48,820 nt of DNA from JAKFWI01 sp031399165 (GTDB taxonomy: Bacteria; Pseudomonadota; Alphaproteobacteria; Caulobacterales; Aquidulcibacteraceae): assembly GCA_031399165.1 (NCBI GenBank), contig JANNOO010000023.1, positions 1-48,820 on the forward strand, in the 5' to 3' direction. The position numbers and the translations under genes are program-made. This document shows, in pieces, positions 31,164-40,306 of the stretch. The notes under the pieces were generated by a model, which searched no databases, was not told the DNA's origin, and was given only the letters and a program-made list of their open reading frames with translations. Positions within the stretch are counted from its first letter, which is position 1. Each line of letters starts with the position of its first letter.

Positions 31164-32068
31164 CCCTCACCTTCGCGCCACAGCCATGCCGCGCCGCGCA
31201 CGCCCGAACTGTCGCCCCATTTGTTGCGGACAAGTTTGGTGCGGATCGTATCTGAGAACACGTATGGGCCCCAACGCGCCGTCACGCCCTCATACAATTC
31301 ATCGATGTTGGACAAGCCGCCGCCGATAACGATGACGTCGGGGTCGATGATATCCATTATCACCGCAAGCGCGCGGGCGATGCGGTCATAGAGTCGGTCG
31401 AGGCATTCCTGCGCTTTTGCATCGCCAGCGCGCGCGGCGGCTACGATGTCCCGCGCGCCGAGTTTTCGTCCGAGAACCGCCGGCGCCCAGCGCTCCAGCC
31501 CCGCCCGCCCGGCGATCCAGGTTTCAAGGCAGCCGGGCCGGCCGCACCAATCTTTTTCGAACGGCAGTTCATCCGGCTGCGGCCAGGGCAACGGCGTGTG
31601 CCCCCACTCGCCGCCGATGCCGTTCACGCCCTCTATCACCTTACCGTTGACCACTACGCCGCCGCCGCAGCCGGTGCCCAGGATCGCGCCGAACACCACT
31701 TTACCGCCAGCAGCCGCGCCGTCCGTCGCTTCTGACAGCGCAAAGCAATTGGCGTCATTGGCGACCCGGACCGGCTGGCCCAGAGCCCCGGTGATGTCTT
31801 CGAGAAAGGGCTGGCCGTTGAGCCAGGTTGAATTGGCATTGCGCACGCGGCCAGTGACCGGCGAAAGCGAGCCCGGCATGCCGATGCCCACCCGCCCAGG
31901 AGCGGCTCCTACCGCCGCCTCCACGCGGCGAATCAGCGCCGGTAACGCCTCCAGCAAGCTTGAATAATCGCCCGGCGTTGCGATCCGCTCGCGCACGGCG
32001 ATCTGCCCATCCGGCGCCAGCGCGGCGGCTTCGATCTTGGTTCCCCCCAGATCAACCCCGATTCGCAT
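31160..32068 (-). CDS. ROK-family sugar kinase (fructokinase/glucokinase type)
   Basis: A 302-residue cytoplasmic kinase. MRIGVDLGGTKIEAAAL is the phosphate loop (DxGGTK). VANDANCFALSEA carries the sugar-binding Asn-Asp. FGAILGTGCGGGVVVNG is the second glycine motif. GGEWGHTPLPWP plus CGRPGCLETWIAG make the ROK zinc site (HxxL...CGxxGCxE). VIVIGGGLSNI is the ATP-binding C-terminus. This pattern fits Mak-type fructokinases; the exact sugar is inferred. The gene is convergent with the small gene at 30897. Confidence 0.92.
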   Translation of the reverse strand: MRIGVDLGGTKIEAAALAPDGQIAVRERIATPGDYSSLLEALPALIRRVEAAVGAAPGRVGIGMPGSLSPVTGRVRNANSTWLNGQPFLEDITGALGQPVRVANDANCFALSEATDGAAAGGKVVFGAILGTGCGGGVVVNGKVIEGVNGIGGEWGHTPLPWPQPDELPFEKDWCGRPGCLETWIAGRAGLERWAPAVLGRKLGARDIVAAARAGDAKAQECLDRLYDRIARALAVIMDIIDPDVIVIGGGLSNIDELYEGVTARWGPYVFSDTIRTKLVRNKWGDSSGVRGAAWLWREGEG

Positions 32069-32192
32069 GAAAACCCTTTTCCGCCAGTAGATTCGATCAT
32101 CCGGCAGAGTCGGTTTACCGTATGCCGCAAGGCTTGTTTAACTCCCTCGCGTTAAGAAATACGCGAGCGGGGAAGCGACCGCTTCCGAAGGA

Positions 32193-32588
32193 ATGATGAT
32201 GCCGGCAGCGCGCGCCGCCTCCCCCGCCAAGACCGTCCTGATCGTTGAGGACAACGAGCTTAATATGAAGCTCTTCAACGACTTATTGGAGGCGTTTGGC
32301 TATCACACGGTGAAAACCCGCGACGGGCGCAAAGCCGTCGATCTGGCGCGGACCCACAAGCCCGACCTGATCATTATGGACATCCAGCTGCCGGAAATAT
32401 CCGGGCTGAAAGTCACCCAGCTTCTTAAAGAAGATAAGGACCTGGCCGGCATCCCGGTTGTCGCCGTCACCGCCTTCGCGATGCGGGGCGATGAGCAGCG
32501 CATCCGCGCTGGGGGCTGCGAAGCCTATTTGTCGAAACCCATTTCGGTCGCCTCCTTCATGGAGACGGTGCGGAGATTTATTGGCTAA
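32193..32588 (+). CDS. divK: Single-domain response regulator DivK
   Basis: About 130 residues, a stand-alone receiver. TVLIVEDNELNMKLFNDLLE (acidic pair), DLIIMDIQLPEISGL (phospho-Asp), VVAVTAFAMRGDE (Thr) and AYLSKPISV (Lys) are as in Caulobacter DivK, which relays cell-fate information between PleC/DivJ and DivL to control CtrA. Three consecutive ATGs (32193, 32196, 32199) follow AAGGA; the third has the best spacing. It is followed by pleD after 15 bp, the conserved Caulobacterales order. A CTCGCG/CGCGAG hairpin (32146-32167) lies in the leader. Confidence 0.93.
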   Translation: MMMPAARAASPAKTVLIVEDNELNMKLFNDLLEAFGYHTVKTRDGRKAVDLARTHKPDLIIMDIQLPEISGLKVTQLLKEDKDLAGIPVVAVTAFAMRGDEQRIRAGGCEAYLSKPISVASFMETVRRFIG

Positions 32589-32603
32589 GGGCGGGCCGGA
32601 CGG

Positions 32604-33962
32604 ATGAGCGCGCGCGTACTGGTGGTCGATGACATCGAGACAAACCGGCGCGTGCTGGAAGCCAAGCTCACGGCCGAATATTACCATGTGCTGACCGCGC
32701 CAGACGGCGAGAAAGCGATCGAAATCGCGCGCGCCGAAAGCCCGGACGTGGTCCTGCTCGACGTGATGATGCCGGGCATAGACGGCTACGAGACCTGCCG
32801 GCGCCTGAAACTGGACGAGCGCACGCGCCACATCCCCGTGCTGATGGTGACAGCGCTCGACGAGCGCGAAAGCCGAATCAAGGCGCTCGAATTCGGCGCC
32901 GACGATTACCTCACCAAGCCAGTCGACGACATGCAGCTGATGGCGCGGCTGCGCAATCTGGCGAAGATGAAGCCGCTGCTGGATGAATTGCGCCTGCGCG
33001 AAGCCAGCGGCCGCCGGCTCGGCGCCTGGAGCGCCGATGGCTCCGAGTTGAAGGGAGAAGGCGCCCAAATCCTCCTGATCGACGACGATGAGCGCCAGGC
33101 CGTGCGCATACAACGCTTGCTGGAAGCCAACCACCGCGTCTCGCGCCTCGGCGATCCCGACCAGCCGGTCAAGCCTGACCTGATCGTGGTGTCCATCGCC
33201 GCCAAGAATTTCGATGGCCTGAAAGTGATCGCCCATATCCGCTCGCAGGAATCCTCGCGGCGTCTTGCTGTGATCGCGCTAGCCGATTCCGGCGACAATC
33301 CGCGCGCCGTGCGGTCACTCGATCTGGGCGCGGACGATCTCATGTATCGCCCCGTCGATCTGGGCGAACTCGCCGCCCGCGTGCGCACGCTGATCAAGCG
33401 CAAGCGCTATGTCGATGCGATGAGCGCCGCGCTTGATCGCGGGCTGGAAGCGGCGGTGATCGATACGCTGACAGGCCTGCACAACCGCCGCTATCTCGAC
33501 GCCAAGATCGAGCCGTTGCTGCGCCGCGTGGCGGCGGGTCGTTCTACGCTGACGGCGCTGACCTGCGACATCGATCATTTCAAGCGAGTGAACGACACGC
33601 ACGGCCATCAGGTCGGTGACGCGGTGCTGCGGGAATTCGCGCGCCGGCTCTCGGCGACGGTTCGCCCGCTCGATCTGGTCTGCCGCTCCGGAGGCGAGGA
33701 ATTCGTGGTTTTAATGCCGGGCACCAGCGGCGATCTGGCCTCGCTGGCGGCCGAGCGCCTGCGCCGGCGCGTAACTGCCTCGCCGATCGTGCTTACGCCG
33801 GACCTTAGCCTGCCAATGACAATCAGCATTGGCGTGGCCGCGGCCCGTCGAAATGACACCGCCCTCAGCCTGCTGAAACGCGCCGACGATGCGCTGTACC
33901 GCGCCAAGCAGGCCGGCCGGAACCGCGTGATGTCGGAAGATTCATCGCTTGAAGCGGTCTGA
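32604..33962 (+). CDS. pleD: Diguanylate cyclase response regulator PleD
   Basis: A 452-residue REC-REC-GGDEF protein that makes cyclic-di-GMP at the pole when phosphorylated. The first receiver has VLVVDDIETNRRVLEAKL, PDVVLLDVMMPGIDGYE (phospho-Asp) and LVKP-like DDYLTKPVDD. The second (adaptor) receiver starts LLIDDDERQAVRIQRLLE. The GGDEF domain has DTLTGLHNRRYLDAK, CDIDHFKRVNDTHGHQVGD and active site SGGEEF. RPLD five residues upstream is the product-inhibition I-site. It is co-oriented with divK and probably co-transcribed. Confidence 0.96.
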   Translation: MSARVLVVDDIETNRRVLEAKLTAEYYHVLTAPDGEKAIEIARAESPDVVLLDVMMPGIDGYETCRRLKLDERTRHIPVLMVTALDERESRIKALEFGADDYLTKPVDDMQLMARLRNLAKMKPLLDELRLREASGRRLGAWSADGSELKGEGAQILLIDDDERQAVRIQRLLEANHRVSRLGDPDQPVKPDLIVVSIAAKNFDGLKVIAHIRSQESSRRLAVIALADSGDNPRAVRSLDLGADDLMYRPVDLGELAARVRTLIKRKRYVDAMSAALDRGLEAAVIDTLTGLHNRRYLDAKIEPLLRRVAAGRSTLTALTCDIDHFKRVNDTHGHQVGDAVLREFARRLSATVRPLDLVCRSGGEEFVVLMPGTSGDLASLAAERLRRRVTASPIVLTPDLSLPMTISIGVAAARRNDTALSLLKRADDALYRAKQAGRNRVMSEDSSLEAV

Positions 33963-33990
33963 AATCCGTCTTTGCGCGTACTAGCGCAGC

Positions 33991-34848
33991 ATGCTTCGCT
34001 CAATCCTCGCCCTCACCGCCATCGCCGCCGCCTTCGCCGCAATTGCGGCCTGCGCGCCGCTGGCGGCGTTCAACACCCTGGCGCCCAAGGACCAGGCCCG
34101 GCGCGCCGCCGCCAATGTGTCGTATGGCGAAGGCCCGCGGCGAACGCTGGACATCTATTCGGCGGGCGCGCCGAACGCGCCGGTGATCGTGTTCTTCTAC
34201 GGCGGATCATGGAACAGCGGCCGCAAGGAAGATTACGGCTTTGCAGGCCATGCGCTGGCCGCGCACGGCTTCACGGTGGTTATCCCCGATTATCGCGTTG
34301 TGCCGGAAGTGACGTTTCCGGGATTTCTGGAAGACGGGGCCGCCGCCATCGCCTGGACGCAGGCGCATATCGGACAATACGGCGGCGATCCGAAGCGCAT
34401 CACGCTCGCCGGCCATTCCGCCGGGGCCTATATCGCCATGATGCTCGCGATGGATCCTGACTATCTGCGCAAAGCCGGCGCCGATTTGGCCGCCATCAAG
34501 GGCGCAGCCGGTATTTCAGGCCCATATGATTTTTATCCGTTCGACGTGAAAGCCAGCATCGACGCGTTCGGCAAGGCGCCCGATCCGCGCGCGACGCAGC
34601 CCATCACCTACGCCCGCGCCAACGCCCCGGCGCTGCTGCTGATGCATGGCGAGAAGGACACGACTGTGCGCCCCCGCAACACGCTGGCGCTGGCCAAGAA
34701 GCAAAGCGATCTCGGCGCGCCTGTTGAGACGAAACTCTATCCCGGTCTCAACCATGTTGATCCCCTGTTGGCGCTTTCGGTGCCCTTCCGCGGCAAGGCG
34801 CCGGTGCTAGGCGACATCACCGCGTTCGCGCGCCGCGTCACACAATGA
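33991..34848 (+). CDS. Alpha/beta-hydrolase (esterase/lipase-like), exported
   Basis: A 285-residue protein. The N-terminal MLRSILALTAIAAAFAAIAA with CAP following could be a lipoprotein signal. The hydrolase domain has the oxyanion block VIVFFYGGSWNSGRKED, nucleophile elbow TLAGHSAGAYIA (GHSAG), Asp in LLMHGEKDTTVRP and His in YPGLNHVDPLL. This is the carboxylesterase / BD-FAE-like class, substrate unknown. No close operon partner; pleD ends 28 bp upstream on the same strand. Confidence 0.88.
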   Translation: MLRSILALTAIAAAFAAIAACAPLAAFNTLAPKDQARRAAANVSYGEGPRRTLDIYSAGAPNAPVIVFFYGGSWNSGRKEDYGFAGHALAAHGFTVVIPDYRVVPEVTFPGFLEDGAAAIAWTQAHIGQYGGDPKRITLAGHSAGAYIAMMLAMDPDYLRKAGADLAAIKGAAGISGPYDFYPFDVKASIDAFGKAPDPRATQPITYARANAPALLLMHGEKDTTVRPRNTLALAKKQSDLGAPVETKLYPGLNHVDPLLALSVPFRGKAPVLGDITAFARRVTQ

Positions 34849-34922
34849 GCGCTAATTGATCAGGTGCAGCAAAGTCGCGGACGCGCACTCGTCTCGCCGC
34901 ACGCGCGCGTTATAGTGCTGTC

Positions 34923-36098
34923 ATGGACGGCGCTGGCGGCCTCACTCTTTCCATTGCTTCAGCACTCAAGGATGTGAACCGCGGCGCGTGGGACGCTGCC
35001 GCCAATCCGCGCGACCGCCCCTACGATCCGTTCATGAGTTGGGACTTCCTACAGGCCTTGGAGGCCTCTGGCTGCACCGGCGCACGCGCGGGCTGGGCGC
35101 CGATGCATGTGCTGGCGCATGACAGCGCGGGCGCGCTCGCTGGCGCCATGCCGCTCTATCTGAAGAACCATTCCTACGGCGAATACGTGTTTGACCGCGG
35201 CTGGGCCGATGCGCTGGAGCGCGCGGGCAGCCACTATTATCCTAAACTGCAAAGCGCCGCGCCGTTTACGCCCGCCACCGGCCGGCGCCTGCTAACCGCC
35301 AGCAATGATCCGGAAATAGAGCGGGCGCTGATCGCCGGCGCGCTGGACTTGGCGCGCCAGACGCGCGCCTCGTCCCTGCACATCACCTTTCTCACCGGCG
35401 AGGAACAAGCGCGCCTGAAGGCGTTTGACCTTATGGCGCGCACCGGCGTGCAGTTTCATTGGCGCAATGAAGGCTATTCATGTTTCGCCGATTTTCTCGG
35501 CGCGCTCTCGTCTGGCAAACGCAAGACGATACGGCGCGAGCGCCAGCGCGCCTGCGAAGGGCTCACCATAAAACAACTCATCGGCAAGGATATTCGAGAA
35601 GCCGATTGGGATTTCTTTTTCGATTGCTACCAGGATACCGGCTCGCGCAAATGGGGCTCACCCTATCTCAACCGGCAGTTCTTCTCGATCATCGGCGAGC
35701 GCATGGCCGATCGCATCGTGCTGTTCGTGGCTGAAGACGCAGGCCAGCCGATCGCCTCGGCGCTCAACTTCATTGGCGGCGATACGCTCTATGGCCGCTA
35801 TTGGGGCCGCATACAGGAGCGCGACTTTCTGCATTTCGAGCTTTGCTATTACCGTGCGATCGATCTGGCGATCGAGCGCGGCCTCGTACGCGTAGAAGCT
35901 GGCGCGCAGGGCGAGCACAAGCTGGCGCGCGGCTATGCGCCGGTCACGACCTATTCATCGCACTGGATCGCCCATCCCGGCCTGCGCGAAGCAGTCGGGC
36001 GCTTCCTGCAACAGGAAACGCCCGCCATGGCCAACGAGATTGAATATCTGGCCGAACACACGCCCTTCAGGAAGGGTGAAGCGCCCGGCGAAATCTAG
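34923..36098 (+). CDS. GNAT-fold acyltransferase (DUF482 / peptidogalycan type)
   Basis: A 391-residue protein of the FemX-like DUF482 family. Signatures are DPFMSWDFLQALEASGC near residue 40, YEYV-type GEYVFDRGWADALERAG, FHWRNEGYSCFADFLGALSS with GKRKTIRRERQR, and the C-terminal YGRYWGRIQERDFLHFELCY and GAQGEHKLARGYAPVTTYS. It is predicted to transfer an acyl or aminoacyl group in the cytoplasm; substrate unknown. Its stop overlaps that of the convergent small gene at 36095. Confidence 0.88.
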   Translation: MDGAGGLTLSIASALKDVNRGAWDAAANPRDRPYDPFMSWDFLQALEASGCTGARAGWAPMHVLAHDSAGALAGAMPLYLKNHSYGEYVFDRGWADALERAGSHYYPKLQSAAPFTPATGRRLLTASNDPEIERALIAGALDLARQTRASSLHITFLTGEEQARLKAFDLMARTGVQFHWRNEGYSCFADFLGALSSGKRKTIRRERQRACEGLTIKQLIGKDIREADWDFFFDCYQDTGSRKWGSPYLNRQFFSIIGERMADRIVLFVAEDAGQPIASALNFIGGDTLYGRYWGRIQERDFLHFELCYYRAIDLAIERGLVRVEAGAQGEHKLARGYAPVTTYSSHWIAHPGLREAVGRFLQQETPAMANEIEYLAEHTPFRKGEAPGEI

Positions 36099-36283
36099 CT
36101 CAATCGTGCTTCCACGAAGCTGAGCGAAGCCGTGTTGACGATTGAAACATCGCCGTCCTGATCGATCTTGATAAGCGGATGCGTGGCCTCAAGGACCAGG
36201 CAGTCTGGATATTCGTGGGTGACGTGCCCTTCTTCGGAATCCTCAACACAGCACAGCGTGTATTTCTTGCCGACTTCGAACAT
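36095..36283 (-). CDS. Small conserved-looking hypothetical protein
   Basis: A 62-residue soluble protein, MFEVGKKYTLCCVEDSEEGH ... CLVLEATHPLIKIDQDGDVS, mostly beta-strand in pattern, like a small SH3-like or PAAR-free barrel. No recognised domain. Its stop overlaps the acyltransferase stop (CTAG). Confidence 0.65.
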   Translation of the reverse strand: MFEVGKKYTLCCVEDSEEGHVTHEYPDCLVLEATHPLIKIDQDGDVSIVNTASLSFVEARLS

Positions 36284-36341
36284 TCTTGCCCCCGAAGGCT
36301 TGGTTGAGCAGCTGAGCTTTGCGTGAAATGTGTTTGCACTT

Positions 36342-36359
36342 GGTTAACGCGCCTTAACC
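36342..36359. promoter_or_regulatory. GGTTAA-N6-TTAACC palindrome, CtrA-like
   Basis: Perfect 6-bp arms (GGTTAA 36342-36347, TTAACC 36354-36359) in the divergent gap between 36283 and the HIT gene. CtrA boxes are TTAA-N7-TTAA; the spacer here is 6, so it is only CtrA-like. Confidence 0.35.
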
Positions 36360-36397
36360 CTTTACGTCTCATGGCGCCTTTTCTGTGAGCAAACCCG

Positions 36398-36829
36398 ATG
36401 AGCTTGGACGGCGCCTACGACCCGCAGAACATCTTCGCGAAAATGCTGCGCGGCGAAATGTCATGCCTGAAGGTCTTCGAGGACGACGTGGCGCTGGCGA
36501 TCATGGACATCTTCCCGCAATCGCCGGGACACACGCTGGTGCTGCCGAAAATTCCGGCGCGCAATTTCATCGATATGCCCACCGATGAAGTCGGCCCTTA
36601 TCTGACGCGTGTGCAGCGCGTTGCGCGCGCGGTGCGCACAGCGCTTTCACCCGATGGCGTGCTGGTGACGCAATTCAACGGCGCCGCCGCCGGCCAGACC
36701 GTGTTTCACGCCCACTTCCACATCGTGCCACGCTGGGAAGGCGTTGATCTTGCGCGCCACGGCGCCAGCGGCATGGCCGATATGGACGAGTTGAAAGCGC
36801 AGGCCGCAAAGATCGCCGCGGCGCTCTAA
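36398..36829 (+). CDS. HIT-family nucleotide hydrolase
   Basis: A 143-residue protein of the histidine-triad superfamily, which hydrolyses nucleoside phosphoramidates and similar substrates. IFAKMLRGEMSCLKVFEDD and DIFPQSPGHTLVLPK are the usual N-terminal parts. The triad is VFHAHFHIVPRW (HxHxH). Full length for a bacterial HINT. The stop overlaps that of the convergent DUF2065 gene by 4 nt. Confidence 0.93.
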   Translation: MSLDGAYDPQNIFAKMLRGEMSCLKVFEDDVALAIMDIFPQSPGHTLVLPKIPARNFIDMPTDEVGPYLTRVQRVARAVRTALSPDGVLVTQFNGAAAGQTVFHAHFHIVPRWEGVDLARHGASGMADMDELKAQAAKIAAAL

Positions 36830-37023
36830 CCGCCGCGCACCATCCAAACGATCCCGACGCCGACCGCCAGCAGCACGAGGGCGGCGATGCGCAAGGCGCT
36901 GTCCGGTGTGGTCTCAACCTGCCGCATCATGCTGCGCATTGTGCCAGGCGCTGCGCCCCATAGCGCGCCCTCAATCGCCATGGCCACGCCCAAGCCGATC
37001 GCGAGGTCGCGCATATCGAGCAC
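36826..37023 (-). CDS. DUF2065 small membrane protein
   Basis: A 65-residue protein with two hydrophobic helices, DLAIGLGVAMAIEGALWG and ALRIAALVLLAVGVGIVW, and PGTMRSMMRQVETTPD between, typical of DUF2065. It lies 15 bp downstream of hflC on the same strand, the usual place for this family, so it probably belongs to the hflKC operon; its role is unknown. Confidence 0.88.
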   Translation of the reverse strand: MLDMRDLAIGLGVAMAIEGALWGAAPGTMRSMMRQVETTPDSALRIAALVLLAVGVGIVWMVRGG

Positions 37024-37037
37024 GGCTGGCCCCGCCT

Positions 37038-37916
37038 TTACTGGCCGCGCTGCATGTAGCGGAAGAACTCGCCTTCCGGCGGCACGACCATCGGCGTGCC
37101 TTTCGGCAGTGCTTTTTCGTAGGCCTGCAGCGAACGGTAGAAGCCTGCAAATTCCGGATCGCGGTTATATGCCTGAGCGAAGATCGCCGCGCGTTTTGCG
37201 TCGCCGTCGCCGCGGGTTTTTTCCGAGATTTCCCGCGCTTCGGCCAGCGCCACCGTAACGGCGCGATCGGCTTCGGCGCGAATCTTCGCCGCTGCTTCAT
37301 CGCCTTCGGCGCGCAATTGCGAGGCCACCTGCTGGCGCTCGGTGCGCATACGCTCGTACACGCGCTCGGCCGTTGCTTGCGGCAGATCGACCTGACGGAT
37401 GCGCACGTCGATGATCGACACGCCCCAGGGCGCCACTTCGCGGTTCATCTGATCGCGGATTTGCGTCATCAGCTGCGCACGCCGCCCGGAAATGATGTCG
37501 TTCGAGGTCGTTGCGCCAAGCACGCGGCGCAGAGAGCCGGTCATGATCGTTTCAAGACGCGCGACCGCGTTGGCCTCAGTCTGCACGGCCTGATAGAATC
37601 TCAATGGCTCGACGATGCGCCAGCGCGCAAATGCATCGACCACCAATTGCTCCTGGTCCGACGCGATCACCGTGGCGCCAGGAAGATCGGCGCGCAGATT
37701 GCGCCGGTCATATTGCACAACGTTCTGGATAAACGGCGCCTTGACGTAGAGGCCCGGCACGGCGCGCCCCTGCTGGGGCGCATTGATCACGCGCTCCACG
37801 CCGCCGAACTGCAGCACCAGCGCCTGCGACGTTTGCGGCACGGTGAAGAAGATGTTGGAGATCAGGACCAGCAACACGACGGCGCCGATAATGTACGGAG
37901 CGAAACGGTTGTTCAT
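37038..37916 (-). CDS. hflC: FtsH regulator HflC (SPFH protein)
   Basis: A 292-residue inner-membrane protein with one N-terminal anchor (PYIIGAVVLLVLISNIFFTV) and a periplasmic SPFH/band-7 domain: SQALVLQFGGVERVINAP, GLYVKAPFIQNVVQYDRR, SDQEQLVVDAFARWRI, GVSIIDVRIRQVDLPQATA. A long Ala/Glu-rich coiled coil (ASQLRAEGDEAAAKIRAEAD) follows. With HflK it forms the cage that controls FtsH access to membrane substrates. It overlaps hflK by ATGA. Confidence 0.95.
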   Translation of the reverse strand: MNNRFAPYIIGAVVLLVLISNIFFTVPQTSQALVLQFGGVERVINAPQQGRAVPGLYVKAPFIQNVVQYDRRNLRADLPGATVIASDQEQLVVDAFARWRIVEPLRFYQAVQTEANAVARLETIMTGSLRRVLGATTSNDIISGRRAQLMTQIRDQMNREVAPWGVSIIDVRIRQVDLPQATAERVYERMRTERQQVASQLRAEGDEAAAKIRAEADRAVTVALAEAREISEKTRGDGDAKRAAIFAQAYNRDPEFAGFYRSLQAYEKALPKGTPMVVPPEGEFFRYMQRGQ

Positions 37917-39061
37917 CGGCCAGCTCCTGGCGTCGCTGAAACACTAGGCGTCGCCGCCGCCGGCGTGCGCGCCCGTAATTGATCCAAGGTCAGGTACGGC
38001 ACGACGCCTGACCCGCGGCCATCAACGATGATCTTGTCGGCGCCGCCATACACGCGCTCCATGGTTTCCAGATAGAGCCGCTGACGCGTCACGCGCGGGG
38101 CCTTCTTGTATTCGGTAACGACAAGCGAGAAGCGCTGCGCCTCGCCTTCCGCTTCGCGCACCGCGCGCTCGCGATAGGCCTCGGCTTCCTGCAGCAATGC
38201 GGCTGCCTGGCCGCGCGCCTGCGGCACAACCTGATTGGCGTAACTGGTGGCTTCGTTGGTCTTGGTAATCTGATCCTGACCGGCCTTGATCACGTCCTGG
38301 AACGCGGTGACGACTTCTTCCGGCGGCTGCGCGGCGCGGATTTGCACCGACACGATCTGCACCCCCGCCTGATAGGCATTCAGCGTGTTCTGCATCAGTT
38401 CAGCCGTGCGCTGTTCCACCTGCGGACGCGCGCGCGTCATCACGTCGTCAATTTGCGTTGAACCGACGACTTCGCGCATCGCGCTCTCGGCAACGGCTTT
38501 GACCGTGTCCTCCGGATCGCGAACGTTGAACACGTAATCGCGGATGCTCGACAGGCGCCAGATCACCGTGAAATTGATGTCGACGATGCTCTTGTCGCCG
38601 GTGAGCATTTCAGCCTCTTCGGCGATGCGCGTATTGCCGGCCGAACCGACTTCGGTCTGGCGTTGGCGTGTAACGCTTTCGATGTGCACGCCCTCGATTG
38701 GGGCGGGCAGGTGCACATGCAGGCCAGGATCGGTTAGGCGCGCGAAAGCGCCGAAGCGCGTCACCACCGCCTGTTCGCCCTGATTAACGATATAGACGCC
38801 CGAGGCGGCCCAGCCGGCGGCAAGCAGCGCGCCGATCAGCGCGATGCCGCTTGGCCCGCCACGCATGGCGCCATCACCGCCGCCGCGGCCCTGTCCGCCG
38901 CCGCCAAACTTGAAGCGCTCGCGCATGGAGCGGAGCATTTCTTCCAGATCAGGGCCCTGCGGCCCTTGAGGACGGGGTGGCTGGCCCCAGGGTTGACGCG
39001 GGCCAGAGCCCCACGGTCCGCCGCCTGGCGGATTATCTTTGGACTGGTCGTTCCATGGCAT
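37913..39061 (-). CDS. hflK: FtsH regulator HflK (SPFH protein)
   Basis: A 382-residue partner of HflC. The N-terminal cytoplasmic part is Gly/Pro-rich (QPWGQPPRPQGPQGPDLEE, GGGGQGRGGG). One membrane anchor GIALIGALLAAGWAASGVYI follows, then the band-7 domain: GEQAVVTRFGAFARLTDPGL, MLTGDKSIVDINFTVIWRL, EVVGSTQIDDVMTRARP. A C-terminal coiled coil and an Ala/Pro-rich tail end it. The first ATG of the open frame is 39061. The mrp gene diverges 104 bp upstream. Confidence 0.95.
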   Translation of the reverse strand: MPWNDQSKDNPPGGGPWGSGPRQPWGQPPRPQGPQGPDLEEMLRSMRERFKFGGGGQGRGGGDGAMRGGPSGIALIGALLAAGWAASGVYIVNQGEQAVVTRFGAFARLTDPGLHVHLPAPIEGVHIESVTRQRQTEVGSAGNTRIAEEAEMLTGDKSIVDINFTVIWRLSSIRDYVFNVRDPEDTVKAVAESAMREVVGSTQIDDVMTRARPQVEQRTAELMQNTLNAYQAGVQIVSVQIRAAQPPEEVVTAFQDVIKAGQDQITKTNEATSYANQVVPQARGQAAALLQEAEAYRERAVREAEGEAQRFSLVVTEYKKAPRVTRQRLYLETMERVYGGADKIIVDGRGSGVVPYLTLDQLRARTPAAATPSVSATPGAGR

Positions 39062-39165
39062 GGAAGCTTCTCTTCCCCCGAAACGCGAATAAAGAAGCGG
39101 CGTTCAACCGCTTGCCTGTGCGCACAGTGCGCTGGATATGAAGTCGCCATTACTAAGGTTCAACA

Positions 39166-40278
39166 GTGAACAACCGCTTGACGGTGTCCCAAGACGAGAT
39201 TTCCCGCGCGCTTAATTGCGTGCTCGATCCCGTCACGGGTAAAGGACTGGTTGAATCGGGGCGCATACAGGGGCTCATGCCGCGTGCCGACGGGCGCGTC
39301 GTGTTCACCATAGAAGCCCCGCCCGGCGCCGGTGAAGTGTACGAAAAGGCCCGTATTGCAGCGGAAAACGCAGTGCGCCGCCTTCCAGGCGTAACGGCAG
39401 TCACCGCAGTGCTAACGGCCGAACGCCCCCGCGAAGCGCCGCGGGCCGCGCCCCAGCCGCCAACGGCGCAAGGCGTGCCGCATGTGCGCGCGATTGTCGC
39501 GATCGCCAGCGCCAAGGGCGGGGTCGGCAAATCCACCGCCGCGGTCAATTTAGCGTGTGCATTCGCCGCATTAGGCAAAAAAGTCGGCATTCTGGACGCC
39601 GACGTCTACGGCCCGTCTCTGCCGACGATGATGGGCGCGGTCGGCATGAAGCCGGAACTCGCGCCCGACAAGAAGCTGCTGCCGCTGATGCGCCACGGCC
39701 TGGCCACCATGTCGATCGGCTATCTGGTCGATCCGGAGAGCCCGATGGTCTGGCGCGGCGCGATGGCGACCGGCGCGGTCAGCCAATTGCTGGCGGACGT
39801 GCATTGGGGAACCGAGAGCGCCCCGCTCGACCTGCTGCTGATCGATCTGCCGCCGGGCACGGGCGATATCCAGTTGACGTTGACACAGCGCATAGCGCTC
39901 GACGGCGCGATCATCATCTCTACGCCGCAGGAAATCGCGCTGGCGGACGTGCGGCGCGGGTTGGCGATGTTTGAGAAGGTGCATGTGCCGATCCTCGGCA
40001 TTGTCGAGAACATGGCGTATTTCGAGGATTCAACCGGCGCGCGCATACATATATTCGGCCAAGGCGGCGCACGGCGTACGGCCGAACAGTTCGGCGCGGC
40101 GTTTCTGGGCGAAATCCCGATCGTGCCGGCCCTGCGCGAAAGCGGCGATGCCGGCGCGCCGATCGTGGCGGCCCGGCCGGATCTGCCGGTCTCCAGGCGA
40201 TTCATCGAGATCGCCGAAGCCGCGCTGGTCAATCTGGCCACGATCCGCAAGCCTGCGCCCACAATCCGTTTCGTCTAA
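39166..40278 (+). CDS. mrp: Mrp/ApbC Fe-S cluster carrier ATPase
   Basis: A 370-residue P-loop ATPase. The N-terminal MIP18/DUF59 domain (DEISRALNCVLDPVTGKGLV) is followed by the deviant Walker A ASAKGGVGKSTAAVNLACA, VGILDADVYGPSLPTMMG, LIDLPPGTGDIQLTL and IVENMAYFE. The CxxC pair that binds a bridging cluster in the eukaryotic homologues is not seen after NMAYFED (here STGARIHIFG). That is common in the DUF59-Mrp fusions of alphaproteobacteria. GTG start at 39166. Carries or inserts Fe-S clusters. Confidence 0.93.
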   Translation: MNNRLTVSQDEISRALNCVLDPVTGKGLVESGRIQGLMPRADGRVVFTIEAPPGAGEVYEKARIAAENAVRRLPGVTAVTAVLTAERPREAPRAAPQPPTAQGVPHVRAIVAIASAKGGVGKSTAAVNLACAFAALGKKVGILDADVYGPSLPTMMGAVGMKPELAPDKKLLPLMRHGLATMSIGYLVDPESPMVWRGAMATGAVSQLLADVHWGTESAPLDLLLIDLPPGTGDIQLTLTQRIALDGAIIISTPQEIALADVRRGLAMFEKVHVPILGIVENMAYFEDSTGARIHIFGQGGARRTAEQFGAAFLGEIPIVPALRESGDAGAPIVAARPDLPVSRRFIEIAEAALVNLATIRKPAPTIRFV

Positions 40279-40306
40279 ACCCGCGCGGAGAGCCTACAAA
40301 TGTGAT

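Noticed and set aside
32146..32167. CTCGCG/CGCGAG hairpin upstream of divK as a terminator or riboswitch
   Set aside because: A short 6-bp stem without T-tract or conserved aptamer; mentioned only within the divK entry.
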